Assembly (NCBI RefSeq): GCF_014201195.1
Contig: NZ_JACHDS010000001.1
Location: 1,426,001 to 1,490,000, forward strand
Source of the DNA: Nocardiopsis mwathae
Lineage (GTDB): Bacteria; Actinomycetota; Actinomycetes; Streptosporangiales; Streptosporangiaceae
Direction: 5' to 3'
DNA: 64,000 nt
The number at the start of each line of letters is the position of its first letter. The stretch's first letter is position 1. Under the pieces are notes generated by a model. That model was not told where the DNA came from. It saw only the letters and a program-made list of their open reading frames with translations, and did no database searches. Below are positions 21,597 to 29,114 of this stretch, one piece after another. A program made the position numbers and the translations under genes.

Positions 21597-22976
21597 ATGA
21601 CTGACGACAGCCGATCGGGGGGCCGCGACGGCTCCGGAGCTCGCAATCATGGGGGGAATCGCCCCGGGGGTTCCGGTGGCCGCAGGGACGGCGGCGGTAG
21701 TGGTGACCGCTCCCGGTCGGGCTTCGGTCGCGGGGGTGGCGGACGCGGGAGTTTCCGCGGTGGTGAGGGCCGTCGCGATGACCGTTCGGGTTTCCGCGGT
21801 GGTGAGGGCCGTCGCGATGACCGTTCGGGTTTCCGCGGTGGTGAGGGCCGTCGCGATGACCGTTCGGGTTTCCGCGGTGGTGAAGGTCGTCGCGATGACC
21901 GTTCCGGCTATCGGGGCGGTGATCGCCGCCGGGACGGGGGGGAGGACCGGGATGGTCGGGGCGGTCGGCGCGACGGCCAGGGGCAGGCCAGGGGGAGCGG
22001 CCGCTCGTTCCGCTCCGACGACCGCCGTTCCGGAGGGCGCTTCGACCGCGACCGCCGCCCGCGCCGTGACGACCGCGACCGTGGTGACCGCCGCGGTGAG
22101 GAGCGCGACCCCCGGGACATCGCTCCCGCTGTTCCCGACGACGTGACCATCTCCCAGCTCGACGCCGAGGCCCGCCGCGAGCTCGGTTCGCTGCCTCGGA
22201 CGCTCGCCGAGGTCGTCGGCCGCCACCTCGTGATGGCCGGGCGGCTACTGGACGAGGACCCGGAGCTGGCCTACCGGCATGCCGCCTACGCGCGCCGCAA
22301 GGCGTCGCGCGTGGGCGCCGTGCGCGAGGCGGCCGGTGTGGCCGCATACACCGTCGGGAACTGGCAGGAGGCCCTGTCGGACCTGCGTGCTGCGCGGCGA
22401 ATGACCGGCCGTAACAACTTCCTGGCCGTCATGGCCGACTGCGAGCGCGGACTGGGCCGCCCCGAGCGTGCGCTGGAGATCGCCCGCTCGCCCGAGGCCG
22501 AGCACCTGGAAGCCGAGGACCGCGTGGAGCTGCGCATTGTGGCGTCCGGCGCCCGGCGCGACCTCGGCGAGTCGGAGGCCGCGCTCGTCGAGCTGCAGAT
22601 TCCGGAGCTCAAGGAGCGGCGTGCCCGCCCGTACGTGGCCCGGCTGTTCTACGTCTACGCCGATGTCCTGCAAGAGCTCGGTCGTGACAAGGAGGCGCGG
22701 GAGTACTTCGCGCGCGCCTCGGCGGTGGACCAGGAAGAGTCGACCGACGCCGACGAGCGCCTGGCGGCGCTGGAGGGTGTGGAGATCGTCGACATCGACG
22801 ACGGCGTCGTCTGGACCGACGCCGAGGAGCTCACCCTGGAGGACGAGATCGGACCCGAGGCCGAGGCCGAGGCCGCTCCCTCCGAGAAAGGTGCGGACCC
22901 CGATGGCGGCGGTCGACCCGAGGAGGACGCGCGGGACACCGGAGGCGGAGAGGCGAGCGCGCAGGATCGTTCCTGA
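21597..22976 (+). CDS. RGG-repeat, tetratricopeptide-like protein
   Basis: 459 aa in three parts. Residues 1-180 are Gly/Arg/Asp-rich and disordered, with four near-identical copies of a 13-residue unit (FRGGEGRRDDRSG) at about 52-103 and many RGG/RDD boxes. Residues ~181-400 form a helical TPR-like array (LAEVVGRHLVMAGRLLDEDP, AAYTVGNWQEALSDLRAARR, FYVYADVLQELGRDKEAREY). The last ~60 residues are acidic. The TPR part has homologues next to this region in other actinobacteria; the RGG tail recalls RNA-binding or condensate-forming proteins. A role in RNA or ribosome metabolism is inference only. ATG 21597 has weak SD (GGACGG) and is preceded by a hairpin leader. Confidence 0.75.
   Translation: MTDDSRSGGRDGSGARNHGGNRPGGSGGRRDGGGSGDRSRSGFGRGGGGRGSFRGGEGRRDDRSGFRGGEGRRDDRSGFRGGEGRRDDRSGFRGGEGRRDDRSGYRGGDRRRDGGEDRDGRGGRRDGQGQARGSGRSFRSDDRRSGGRFDRDRRPRRDDRDRGDRRGEERDPRDIAPAVPDDVTISQLDAEARRELGSLPRTLAEVVGRHLVMAGRLLDEDPELAYRHAAYARRKASRVGAVREAAGVAAYTVGNWQEALSDLRAARRMTGRNNFLAVMADCERGLGRPERALEIARSPEAEHLEAEDRVELRIVASGARRDLGESEAALVELQIPELKERRARPYVARLFYVYADVLQELGRDKEAREYFARASAVDQEESTDADERLAALEGVEIVDIDDGVVWTDAEELTLEDEIGPEAEAEAAPSEKGADPDGGGRPEEDARDTGGGEASAQDRS
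21752..21907 (+). repeat. Four tandem 39-bp coding repeats
   Basis: Units start at 21752, 21791, 21830 and 21869. The first three are identical at DNA level, and the fourth differs at a few positions (GAAGGTCGT and GTTCCGGC). Identity at synonymous sites indicates recent duplication, so copy number probably varies between strains. Confidence 0.92.
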
Positions 22977-23024
22977 TCGTTCCCGGCCGCCGCTGGTCGA
23001 CTCGGCCGACCGACGGGCGATGTG

Positions 23025-23067
23025 ACGAAGGGCGCCGGTTCCCTGCCAGGGAACCGGCGCCCTTCGT
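23025..23067 (+). terminator. Strong hairpin between convergent genes
   Basis: A perfect 20-bp stem: ACGAAGGGCGCCGGTTCCCT (23025-23044) with its reverse complement at 23048-23067, around a GCC loop. It can serve the RGG-TPR gene and, on the other strand, nhaA. Confidence 0.85.
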
Positions 23068-23101
23068 CGTCGCGGCATGACCCGACACCCCCCTGATACG
23101 C

Positions 23102-23135
23102 GTGTGCCGTCCCCGCGTCTGCGGGGACGGCACAC
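23102..23135 (-). terminator. Second hairpin, probably for nhaA
   Basis: A perfect 15-bp stem: GTGTGCCGTCCCCGC (23102-23116) with GCGGGGACGGCACAC (23121-23135), around loop GTCT. It lies 55 bp beyond the nhaA stop codon. Confidence 0.75.
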
Positions 23136-23190
23136 CGGATGACCGTGTGATTCCGCGGGTGTGAGCCCCGGGGAGGTCAGGTCGTGGGCG

Positions 23191-24438
23191 TCAGCTCTTG
23201 CCGACCGGCTCCTCGGTGACACTGGGCTCGCTCTGACGCCGGTAGTGGGCGTTGCGCCGCACCAGGATGGCCGCGGAGATCATCGTGGCGAGGAAGGACG
23301 CCAGCAGGACGCCGCCCTTGGCGTGCTCCAAGGTGGTCCCGGCGGGGAACGCGAGCTCGCTGATGAGCAGCGAAACCGTGAAGCCGATACCCGCGAGGAG
23401 GGACATCCCGGAGATGTCGATCCACTTCAGGCTGGGGTTGAGCTCGGCACGGGTGAACTTGGTGGTGAGCCAGGCGCCGCCGACGATACCGATGAACTTT
23501 CCGACGACGAGGCCGCCGATGATGCCGAGGGCGACGGTGTCGGTGATCATGCTCCCCATGCCGGAGAAGACGACGCCGGCGGACATCAGGGCGAAGACCG
23601 GCAGGGCGATCGCCGCCGACCAGGGGCGCAGGGCGTGCTCCGCACGGTGCAGCGGGGACTCGCTCTCGCCCTTGTGGATGCTGGTCCGCATGAGCAGACC
23701 CATGGCCACACCCGCGATGGTGGCGTGCACGCCGCTCTCGTGCATGAACATCCAGATGAGGAAGGCCAGCGGGATGTAGATGACCAGCATGGGGAAGGAT
23801 GAGCGGTTCAGCGTGCGGGCGAACCCGCGGCCCCGCTGCAGGTAGGCGAAGACACCGAGCAGCGCGATCGCACCGAGCAGGTAGAGGAAGTCGAGCTTGT
23901 CGCTGTAGAAGATCGCGATGACCATGATCGCGCCGAGGTCGTCGACGATGGCCAGTGTGAGCAGGAAGGTGCGCAGCGCCGTGGGCAGATTGCGGCCGAC
24001 GACCGCCAGGATGGCCAGCGCGAACGCGATGTCGGTGGCCATGGGGATGCCCCATCCGGGCAGCGCGTCGGGGCGGTGGATGTTCAGCGCGACGTAGACC
24101 AGGGCGGGCACGACCATACCGCCGAGAGCGGCGACGATCGGCAGCATCGCACGGCGCGGGTTGCGCAGCTCGCCGTGGACGAACTCCTGCTTGAGCTCGG
24201 CTCCGATGATGAAGAAGAACAGAGCGAGCAGGCCGTCCGCCGCCCACAGGCCGATGCTCAGGTTGAGGTGGAGGGCCTCGGGACCGATCTCGAAGTCGCG
24301 AATGCTCTCGTACAGGCCGGACGCGGGCGAGTTCGCCCAGATGAGGGCGATGATGGCCGCGGCGATGAGCAGGAAGCCACCGACCGCATCTTTTCGCAAT
24401 GCGTCAGCGACCGCATGCACACCTGACTTCTGCACCAT
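23191..24438 (-). CDS. nhaA: Na+/H+ antiporter NhaA
   Basis: 415-aa inner-membrane antiporter with about 12 hydrophobic segments that exchanges internal Na+ for external protons. Family motifs: ADGLLALFFFIIGAELKQEF, PMATDIAFALAILAVVGR, and LAIVDDLGAIMVIAIFY, whose paired Asp (VDD) correspond to the ion-binding Asp163/Asp164 of E. coli. C-terminal GIGFTVSLLISELAF is also typical. ATG 24438 has GGGAGC six bases upstream. It is monocistronic, facing a strong terminator shared with the neighbouring gene. The C-terminal tail is hydrophilic (EPSVTEEPVGKS). Confidence 0.96.
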   Translation of the reverse strand: MVQKSGVHAVADALRKDAVGGFLLIAAAIIALIWANSPASGLYESIRDFEIGPEALHLNLSIGLWAADGLLALFFFIIGAELKQEFVHGELRNPRRAMLPIVAALGGMVVPALVYVALNIHRPDALPGWGIPMATDIAFALAILAVVGRNLPTALRTFLLTLAIVDDLGAIMVIAIFYSDKLDFLYLLGAIALLGVFAYLQRGRGFARTLNRSSFPMLVIYIPLAFLIWMFMHESGVHATIAGVAMGLLMRTSIHKGESESPLHRAEHALRPWSAAIALPVFALMSAGVVFSGMGSMITDTVALGIIGGLVVGKFIGIVGGAWLTTKFTRAELNPSLKWIDISGMSLLAGIGFTVSLLISELAFPAGTTLEHAKGGVLLASFLATMISAAILVRRNAHYRRQSEPSVTEEPVGKS

Positions 24439-24621
24439 GGCAAAGCTCCCGAGTCGTCCTTGGGGGTTGCGTCCTTACAGCCGACCAGACTTCCCGGCAC
24501 ACCAGCGTCATGATGACGACGCAAACAACCACCTTGCCCTATGCGCAGGGTGGTGTCCAAATCGTCCCGGGCCGTCCGTTACTCCGCCATTAACGGTTTC
24601 CTAACGTAGCTTGGGCATTCC

Positions 24622-24641
24622 CACTGATCGTGAGATCAGTG
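24622..24641. promoter_or_regulatory. Perfect palindromic operator-like site
   Basis: CACTGATCGTGAGATCAGTG has two 8-bp arms and a 4-bp spacer. It lies in the 289-bp divergent spacer between nhaA and the NUDIX gene. A TAGGAT box (24684-24689) downstream could be the NUDIX promoter, and two CGTTA repeats lie near 24595. No cognate regulator is adjacent. Confidence 0.5.
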
Positions 24642-24727
24642 TCACAGTGCGATGAGTCTGAAATCTGAGACCGACACGCCCTGTAGGATAACCGCGACCG
24701 AGCCCCTCAAACCGGAAGGTCCCCCGG

Positions 24728-25177
24728 ATGACGAGTCGGCGTCCCCCACTCAACGGGGCGACGGTGCGGCTCGGCGGTGCGCCCGAGTGCTACGACTCGG
24801 TGGTCTGCCTGCTCTTCTCCGGAGAGCGACCGGTCATGGTCCGTAACCGGTACCGCGCCTGGGAATTCCCCGGCGGGCATGCCGAGGCCGGAGAGGACGT
24901 CGAAGCCACCGCGCGGCGTGAGGCGCGGGAGGAAGCCGGGGCCGAGCTCGCCGACGTCCACATCGATGGATACTACGTGCTCGCGAGCGGGCACACGACG
25001 GTCGTGACCCACGCCCAGGTGGCCGCCCGCGGCGCCCTCAGCGGGGACTTCGAGACCGTGGAGGTCCGCGAGTTCGACGCCCTGCCCTCCGATCTGTCCT
25101 GGGACGACGGCCTCTACGCCCACCTGCTGCGGGCCATCGGCCTGCCGGGCGCCCCCGGTCACAGCTCCGGTGCGTAG
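24728..25177 (+). CDS. NUDIX hydrolase
   Basis: 149 aa. The NUDIX box is complete in the stretch GHAEAGEDVEATARREAREE followed by AGA, matching Gx5Ex7REUxEExGU; its Glu residues bind Mg2+. The family cleaves nucleoside diphosphates linked to another group, for example oxidised nucleotides, NDP-sugars or NADH; the substrate here cannot be told. Beta strands flank the box (VVCLLFSGERPVMVRNRY and YYVLASGHTTVVTHA). GGAAGG lies eight bases before ATG 24728. The stop overlaps the end of the convergent acetyltransferase gene by 19 bp. Confidence 0.9.
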   Translation: MTSRRPPLNGATVRLGGAPECYDSVVCLLFSGERPVMVRNRYRAWEFPGGHAEAGEDVEATARREAREEAGAELADVHIDGYYVLASGHTTVVTHAQVAARGALSGDFETVEVREFDALPSDLSWDDGLYAHLLRAIGLPGAPGHSSGA

Positions 25178-26088
25178 AGCCCCTCGGTGGTGTGGTGGCG
25201 GTAACAGAGCCGGGAGTCGATCGCGAGCATCGGCGCGTCGGCCGCGTCATCGGCCGTGTAGGCCGTGCGGAAGCCGTGTCCACGGGCGCGGTGAAGGGCG
25301 GCGGTCTTGGCGTACTTCGCGAGCCCGCGGCCGCGGTGTTCGCGCAGCGTGCCCGTCATCTCTGACTTCAGTCGCGTCCGGCCGTCGGCCTGCAGGGCGA
25401 CGAGGCCCGCGAGACGCCCGTCGACCAGGAACACGATGCTCAGCCCGCGGTCCGGCCGGGGCTCGTTCCACACGAGGTCGACCCATGTGGTGTAGGGCAT
25501 CGCGTCCATCGGCGTGTCACCCGGTTCGTCGGTGGCCACCGCCTCGTCGAGCGCGTGCACGGGACCCGGGTCGTCCGCGTCATCGGAGGCGGGGCGCAGC
25601 TCCACCCCCTCGGGCGGGGGGAGTGGCACCGGAAGCTCCGTCAGCTCCACCGCCTGGAGGCGGGTGGTGGAACGCCGCGCGTATCCGCGTCGGGTGGCGA
25701 ACCCGTCGGCCTCGTCGGCAGGTCCGGCGGCGCGGACGATGGCCGCGCCGATGGAACGCAGGCGGTCCTCTGCCGCGCGGGCCAACCGGCTGCCGATCCC
25801 CCGGCGCCGGTGGTCGGGGTCCACGATGACCACGGCCTGCCCCTGGTCGTCGCGGCCGCTGCCCCAGACCGGCATCGCATGTGAGTAGCCGACGACGTTT
25901 CCGCCGACCTCGACGGACACGTCGTCGAGGTCGGCGGCGAACATCCGGAACCGCGCCCGCTCCGGAGCCCGTTCCATGCGCCACCGGAGCGCCGCGACCG
26001 TGGAGGTCTCGTACGGGAACGTGCGACGGCGCGGGGCGGCCGCGGCGGGGAGGTCCTCCGGGCGCACGGGGCGGATGGCAAGGCTCAT
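25159..26088 (-). CDS. Tandem-domain GNAT acetyltransferase
   Basis: 309 aa from ATG 26088. Two GNAT halves can be seen. The first has VVIVDPDHRRRGIGSRLARA with the acetyl-CoA pyrophosphate loop RRRGIG. The second, degenerate one has MTGTLREHRGRGLAKYAKTA with HRGRGLA. Tandem GNATs of this kind in actinobacteria include mycothiol-synthase-like and antibiotic-resistance-like enzymes; the substrate is unknown here. A reading from 26124 would add 12 residues without better start signals. Its 3' end overlaps the NUDIX gene by 19 bp in a convergent arrangement. Confidence 0.85.
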   Translation of the reverse strand: MSLAIRPVRPEDLPAAAAPRRRTFPYETSTVAALRWRMERAPERARFRMFAADLDDVSVEVGGNVVGYSHAMPVWGSGRDDQGQAVVIVDPDHRRRGIGSRLARAAEDRLRSIGAAIVRAAGPADEADGFATRRGYARRSTTRLQAVELTELPVPLPPPEGVELRPASDDADDPGPVHALDEAVATDEPGDTPMDAMPYTTWVDLVWNEPRPDRGLSIVFLVDGRLAGLVALQADGRTRLKSEMTGTLREHRGRGLAKYAKTAALHRARGHGFRTAYTADDAADAPMLAIDSRLCYRHHTTEGLYAPEL

Positions 26089-26201
26089 CGAGCGGACCCT
26101 GGAGCAGGAGTCCCGGCGGGGCACACCGTTTTCCGCGCCGCGGCCCGGAGGGGGCCCGTGCGCCGCAGCCCCGGTGCCCGCCGCTGGGCTGCCTTCCGCC
26201 G

Positions 26202-27215
26202 TTACGGCGCCTTCTGTGCCGCGGCCGCATCGGCCGCCCGCTGGTCGGCGGCGACCCGGTCCAGCCAGTGCGCGATGCCCGCGACGTTGCCCTCCACCCC
26301 GCTGAGGATCTCCATCACCTGCGCCGACTCCGCGGACGCGCCGTCGGGCACGGGGCGGTAGCGGCCCTGGACACGCTCGCGGACCATCGCCACCGCGTGG
26401 TCGAGGTCACCGCTGTCGGGGCCGGAACGCCGTGCGTCGCGGACCGCTTGGACCCACGCGTGCAGCTCGGCGCCGGCCCGGTCCAGCGTCTCGTCGACGG
26501 TGTCCACCGCACCGAAGTGGGAGAACATCAGGCGGCGGGCCCTGATGTCGGCGAACAGCCGCAGCGACCCCAGGGCCGCGTCCATGTCGAAGTCCGGCGG
26601 CGGCGTCGCCGGCCGGATGTCCCAGGTGTCGGGGTTGTACACCCCCAGCGCGTCGCCGACGTAGAGATCGCCGGTCAGCGAATCGAGCAGTCCCATGTGG
26701 TGCTTGGCGTGCCCGGGCGTGTAGTGGCAGGTCAAGTGTCGCCCCGCGCCCAGGTCGACCGTTCCGGTCTCGGCGACCGCGCGGATGCGCGCGGTCTCGG
26801 TCGGGCGCATCCGGCCGAACAGCACGTCGAGCTTGTCGCCCCACACCATCCGGGCGCTGCCCATCAGCCGTGTGGGATCGGCCAGGTGGCGGGCGCCGCG
26901 CTCGTGTACGACGATCTCGGCGCCCGGGAACATCGCCGCGATGTCGCCGGTCCCGCCGGCGTGGTCGAGGTGGATGTGGGTCACCACGACGGTCGCGAGG
27001 TCGTGCGCGGCGACACCGAGAGCGGCCAGGGCGTCACGCAGCACCGTGGCCGATCCGGCGGTGCCGACCTCGATGACGCAGGGACGTTCGGTCCGGATCA
27101 GGTAGCTCGACGTGATCCCGGGGTATCCGGCCATCCGGGTGTCGATCGCGTAGACCTCGTCGCCCAGGGGAGTGATGCCGCTGGGGAGCCCGGTCGTGCC
27201 CGTTTCGTCGTGCAC
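26202..27215 (-). CDS. Metallo-beta-lactamase-fold hydrolase
   Basis: 337 aa. The metal-binding motif THIHLDHAGG (HxHxDH) is near residues 79-88. Downstream ligands follow: His in HYTPGHAKHHMG, Asp in LYVGDALGVY and the final His in MFSHFGAVD, so the two-metal site looks complete. The closest pattern is the glyoxalase-II/RNaseZ-like hydrolase group of unknown substrate. GTG 27215 is chosen for AAGGAGG eight bases upstream. A C-terminal helical region of about 100 residues follows the catalytic domain. It is codirectional with, and 113 bp downstream of, nothing obvious; the GNAT gene comes after it on the same strand. Confidence 0.88.
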   Translation of the reverse strand: MHDETGTTGLPSGITPLGDEVYAIDTRMAGYPGITSSYLIRTERPCVIEVGTAGSATVLRDALAALGVAAHDLATVVVTHIHLDHAGGTGDIAAMFPGAEIVVHERGARHLADPTRLMGSARMVWGDKLDVLFGRMRPTETARIRAVAETGTVDLGAGRHLTCHYTPGHAKHHMGLLDSLTGDLYVGDALGVYNPDTWDIRPATPPPDFDMDAALGSLRLFADIRARRLMFSHFGAVDTVDETLDRAGAELHAWVQAVRDARRSGPDSGDLDHAVAMVRERVQGRYRPVPDGASAESAQVMEILSGVEGNVAGIAHWLDRVAADQRAADAAAAQKAP

Positions 27216-27426
27216 TTCCTCGCCTCCTTCTGCGTCGGCCGACGCCGCCGTAGACCGAATCTAGTTCACGGCGGGCCCGGACCCCAGGCCGGGTTGTCCA
27301 CAGGGAGCGGATTCGGCTTTCGGAGCCGGGGCCGGCGTCGGGATGCTGGAAGCGCGCCACGGATCATCCGGTCGCACAGCGCTACCGGCCGGGGCACCGG
27401 ACTATCCCGACGGGGAAAGGACCAGC

Positions 27427-28020
27427 ATGCAGGAGAAGCCCGACGCTCACGCCTCCACCAGCCGTTCCACCACCGGCCAGGCCGTGGCCGCCCGCTCCGT
27501 CGACGGCCACTCGGTCGCCGCGCGGGCGTACTGCTCCGCGCAACCTGCGGCGCACGCCTGCTCGCCCTCCCCCTCCTCGCCGCCGTTGCCCAGGGCCGTC
27601 CCGGCGCCTCGCAACGGCCGCGCCCACGACCACCGCGGCGACCGCGGCCACCGCAACGAGGTGGTACTGGCGGGGCGGGTGACGGCGGAACCGTACGTAC
27701 GTGAGCTGCCCAGCGGGGATCATCTGGTCACCTGGCGGATCTCCGTCGCGCGGCCCGCCGCGGACCGGCGTCCCAACCAGCCGGCCGACCCCATCACCTG
27801 CGTCAGCTTCCGGCCCGCGATCGAGGCGGCCACGCGCGGCTGGCGCATCGGCGACATCGTTCGGGTGAGCGGCGCGCTGCGGCGCAGGTTCTGGCGTTCG
27901 GCGAAGGGGGTGACCAGCGTGATCGAGGTCGAGGCCGCGTCGGTGGCCCTGGTCGAGAGCGCGGCGGCGGGCGGCGGTCGGCGCCGCGACGACGCGGCCG
28001 CCGGTCACCAGCCCAGCTGA
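27427..28020 (+). CDS. Single-stranded DNA-binding-protein-like, long N-terminus
   Basis: 197 aa. The OB fold of the SSB family occupies about residues 78-180: NEVVLAGRVTAEPYVRELPS, then DHLVTWRISVARP, CVSFRPAIEAATRGWRIGDI and VRVSGALRRRFWRS. The first ~75 residues are Ala/Ser/His-rich and low complexity, unlike normal SSB proteins, which begin directly with the OB fold. The acidic C-terminal tip that recruits partners in canonical SSB is missing (ends GHQPS). It is therefore a paralogue, not the replicative SSB. ATG 27427 has AAAGGA upstream. Starts nearer the OB fold cannot be excluded. The 3' end overlaps the convergent HAD gene by 16 bp. Confidence 0.7.
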   Translation: MQEKPDAHASTSRSTTGQAVAARSVDGHSVAARAYCSAQPAAHACSPSPSSPPLPRAVPAPRNGRAHDHRGDRGHRNEVVLAGRVTAEPYVRELPSGDHLVTWRISVARPAADRRPNQPADPITCVSFRPAIEAATRGWRIGDIVRVSGALRRRFWRSAKGVTSVIEVEAASVALVESAAAGGGRRRDDAAAGHQPS

Positions 28021-29036
28021 GCCAGCGCCGGACCGTGGACGGGGCTCGTCGCCTCCGCCGGGGATGCGCCGCCGATGGGTGAGGTGGGGATGTGCCACGC
28101 GGCGGAGCACAGGGCGCGCAGGCCGTCGAGCCGGTCGCCGTCACCGGTCAGTTCGATGCGCCCTGCGCGCACCGTGGCGGTCCACCCGCCGCAGTGCGCG
28201 CCGGAGGCGTCGAGGTGGGTCTCGGGGTGCGGGAGGTTCAGCCCGCCGAGGTCCCAGGCGAGATAGGAGGGGCGGCGGTGCGGTGGGGCGGTGATGAGTT
28301 CGGCGGGTGTGGTGACTCCCGAGAGCACGAGCATGCCGGCCGCCCCACGCGCACACGCCCCTTCGATGTCGGTGTCGAGGCGGTCGCCGACCACCAGGGG
28401 GTCGGTGGCCCCGGTCCGGACCACGCCCTCCTCGTGCAGCGGCCGCATCGGCTTGCCCGCGACAAGGGGCTCCTCGCCGGTCGCGTTGGCGATCACCCGG
28501 GAGAAGGACCCGTTGCCGGGCAGCAGGCCGCGCTCCATGGGGGCGGTGGCGTCGGTGTTGCTGGCGATGAACAGCGCTCCCTGGGAGACCGCGAGGGTGC
28601 CCTCGATGATGCTGTCGTAGCCGAGTCGCGGCGAGTACCCCTGGACCACCGCCACCGGTCGCTCGGCCGCCACCGAGACCGGGCGCATGCCTTGTCGGCG
28701 CAGCGCCACGCGCAGCCCTGTGTCGCCCACGACGAGCACCGGGGAGCCCGCCGGAAAGCGTTCCGCCACCATGCGGGCGGCGGCCTCGGCCGACGTCACG
28801 ACGTCGCCCGGCTTCGCGTGGACACCGAGTACGGTCAGCCGTTCGGCGATCGCGGCGGGGGTGCGCGAGGCGTTGTTGGTCACGAACGCCACCCGCATAC
28901 CGCTGGCACGCGCCTTGTCGATGGCCTCGGGTGCGGCGGGGACGGCCTTCGGGCCGATGTAGACGACGCCGTCGAGGTCGAGCAGCGCGGCGTCATAGAC
29001 GGTGTCCAGGGGTCGTGCGGAGCCGAGCAGGGTCAT
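28005..29036 (-). CDS. HAD-IIA family phosphatase (NagD-like)
   Basis: 343 aa. The HAD nucleophile motif LLDLDGVVY has Asp20 and Asp22. Motif II is VAFVTNNASRTP, the IIA-type cap follows, Lys of motif III is in VAGKPMRPLH, and motif IV is DPLVVGDRLDTDIEGA. Known relatives dephosphorylate small sugar or nucleotide phosphates such as 2-phosphoglycolate, glycerol phosphate or UMP. The last ~75 residues extend beyond the usual 260-270 aa. It is the last gene of a minus-strand set after the SCP2 and DUF1015 genes, an order also remembered from Streptomyces. The start has no clear SD. Confidence 0.9.
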   Translation of the reverse strand: MTLLGSARPLDTVYDAALLDLDGVVYIGPKAVPAAPEAIDKARASGMRVAFVTNNASRTPAAIAERLTVLGVHAKPGDVVTSAEAAARMVAERFPAGSPVLVVGDTGLRVALRRQGMRPVSVAAERPVAVVQGYSPRLGYDSIIEGTLAVSQGALFIASNTDATAPMERGLLPGNGSFSRVIANATGEEPLVAGKPMRPLHEEGVVRTGATDPLVVGDRLDTDIEGACARGAAGMLVLSGVTTPAELITAPPHRRPSYLAWDLGGLNLPHPETHLDASGAHCGGWTATVRAGRIELTGDGDRLDGLRALCSAAWHIPTSPIGGASPAEATSPVHGPALAQLGW

Positions 29037-29114
29037 CGGTCAACCAGTTCGTCGGGTTCGTCGGGTCGGTATCAGCGGTGCCGCGGTCCACCGGCGCCGG
29101 GCGGCGGATCCGCC

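Noticed and set aside
21752-21907. CRISPR-like repeats
   Set aside because: Units are directly adjacent with no spacers, keep one reading frame and encode Gly/Arg repeats.
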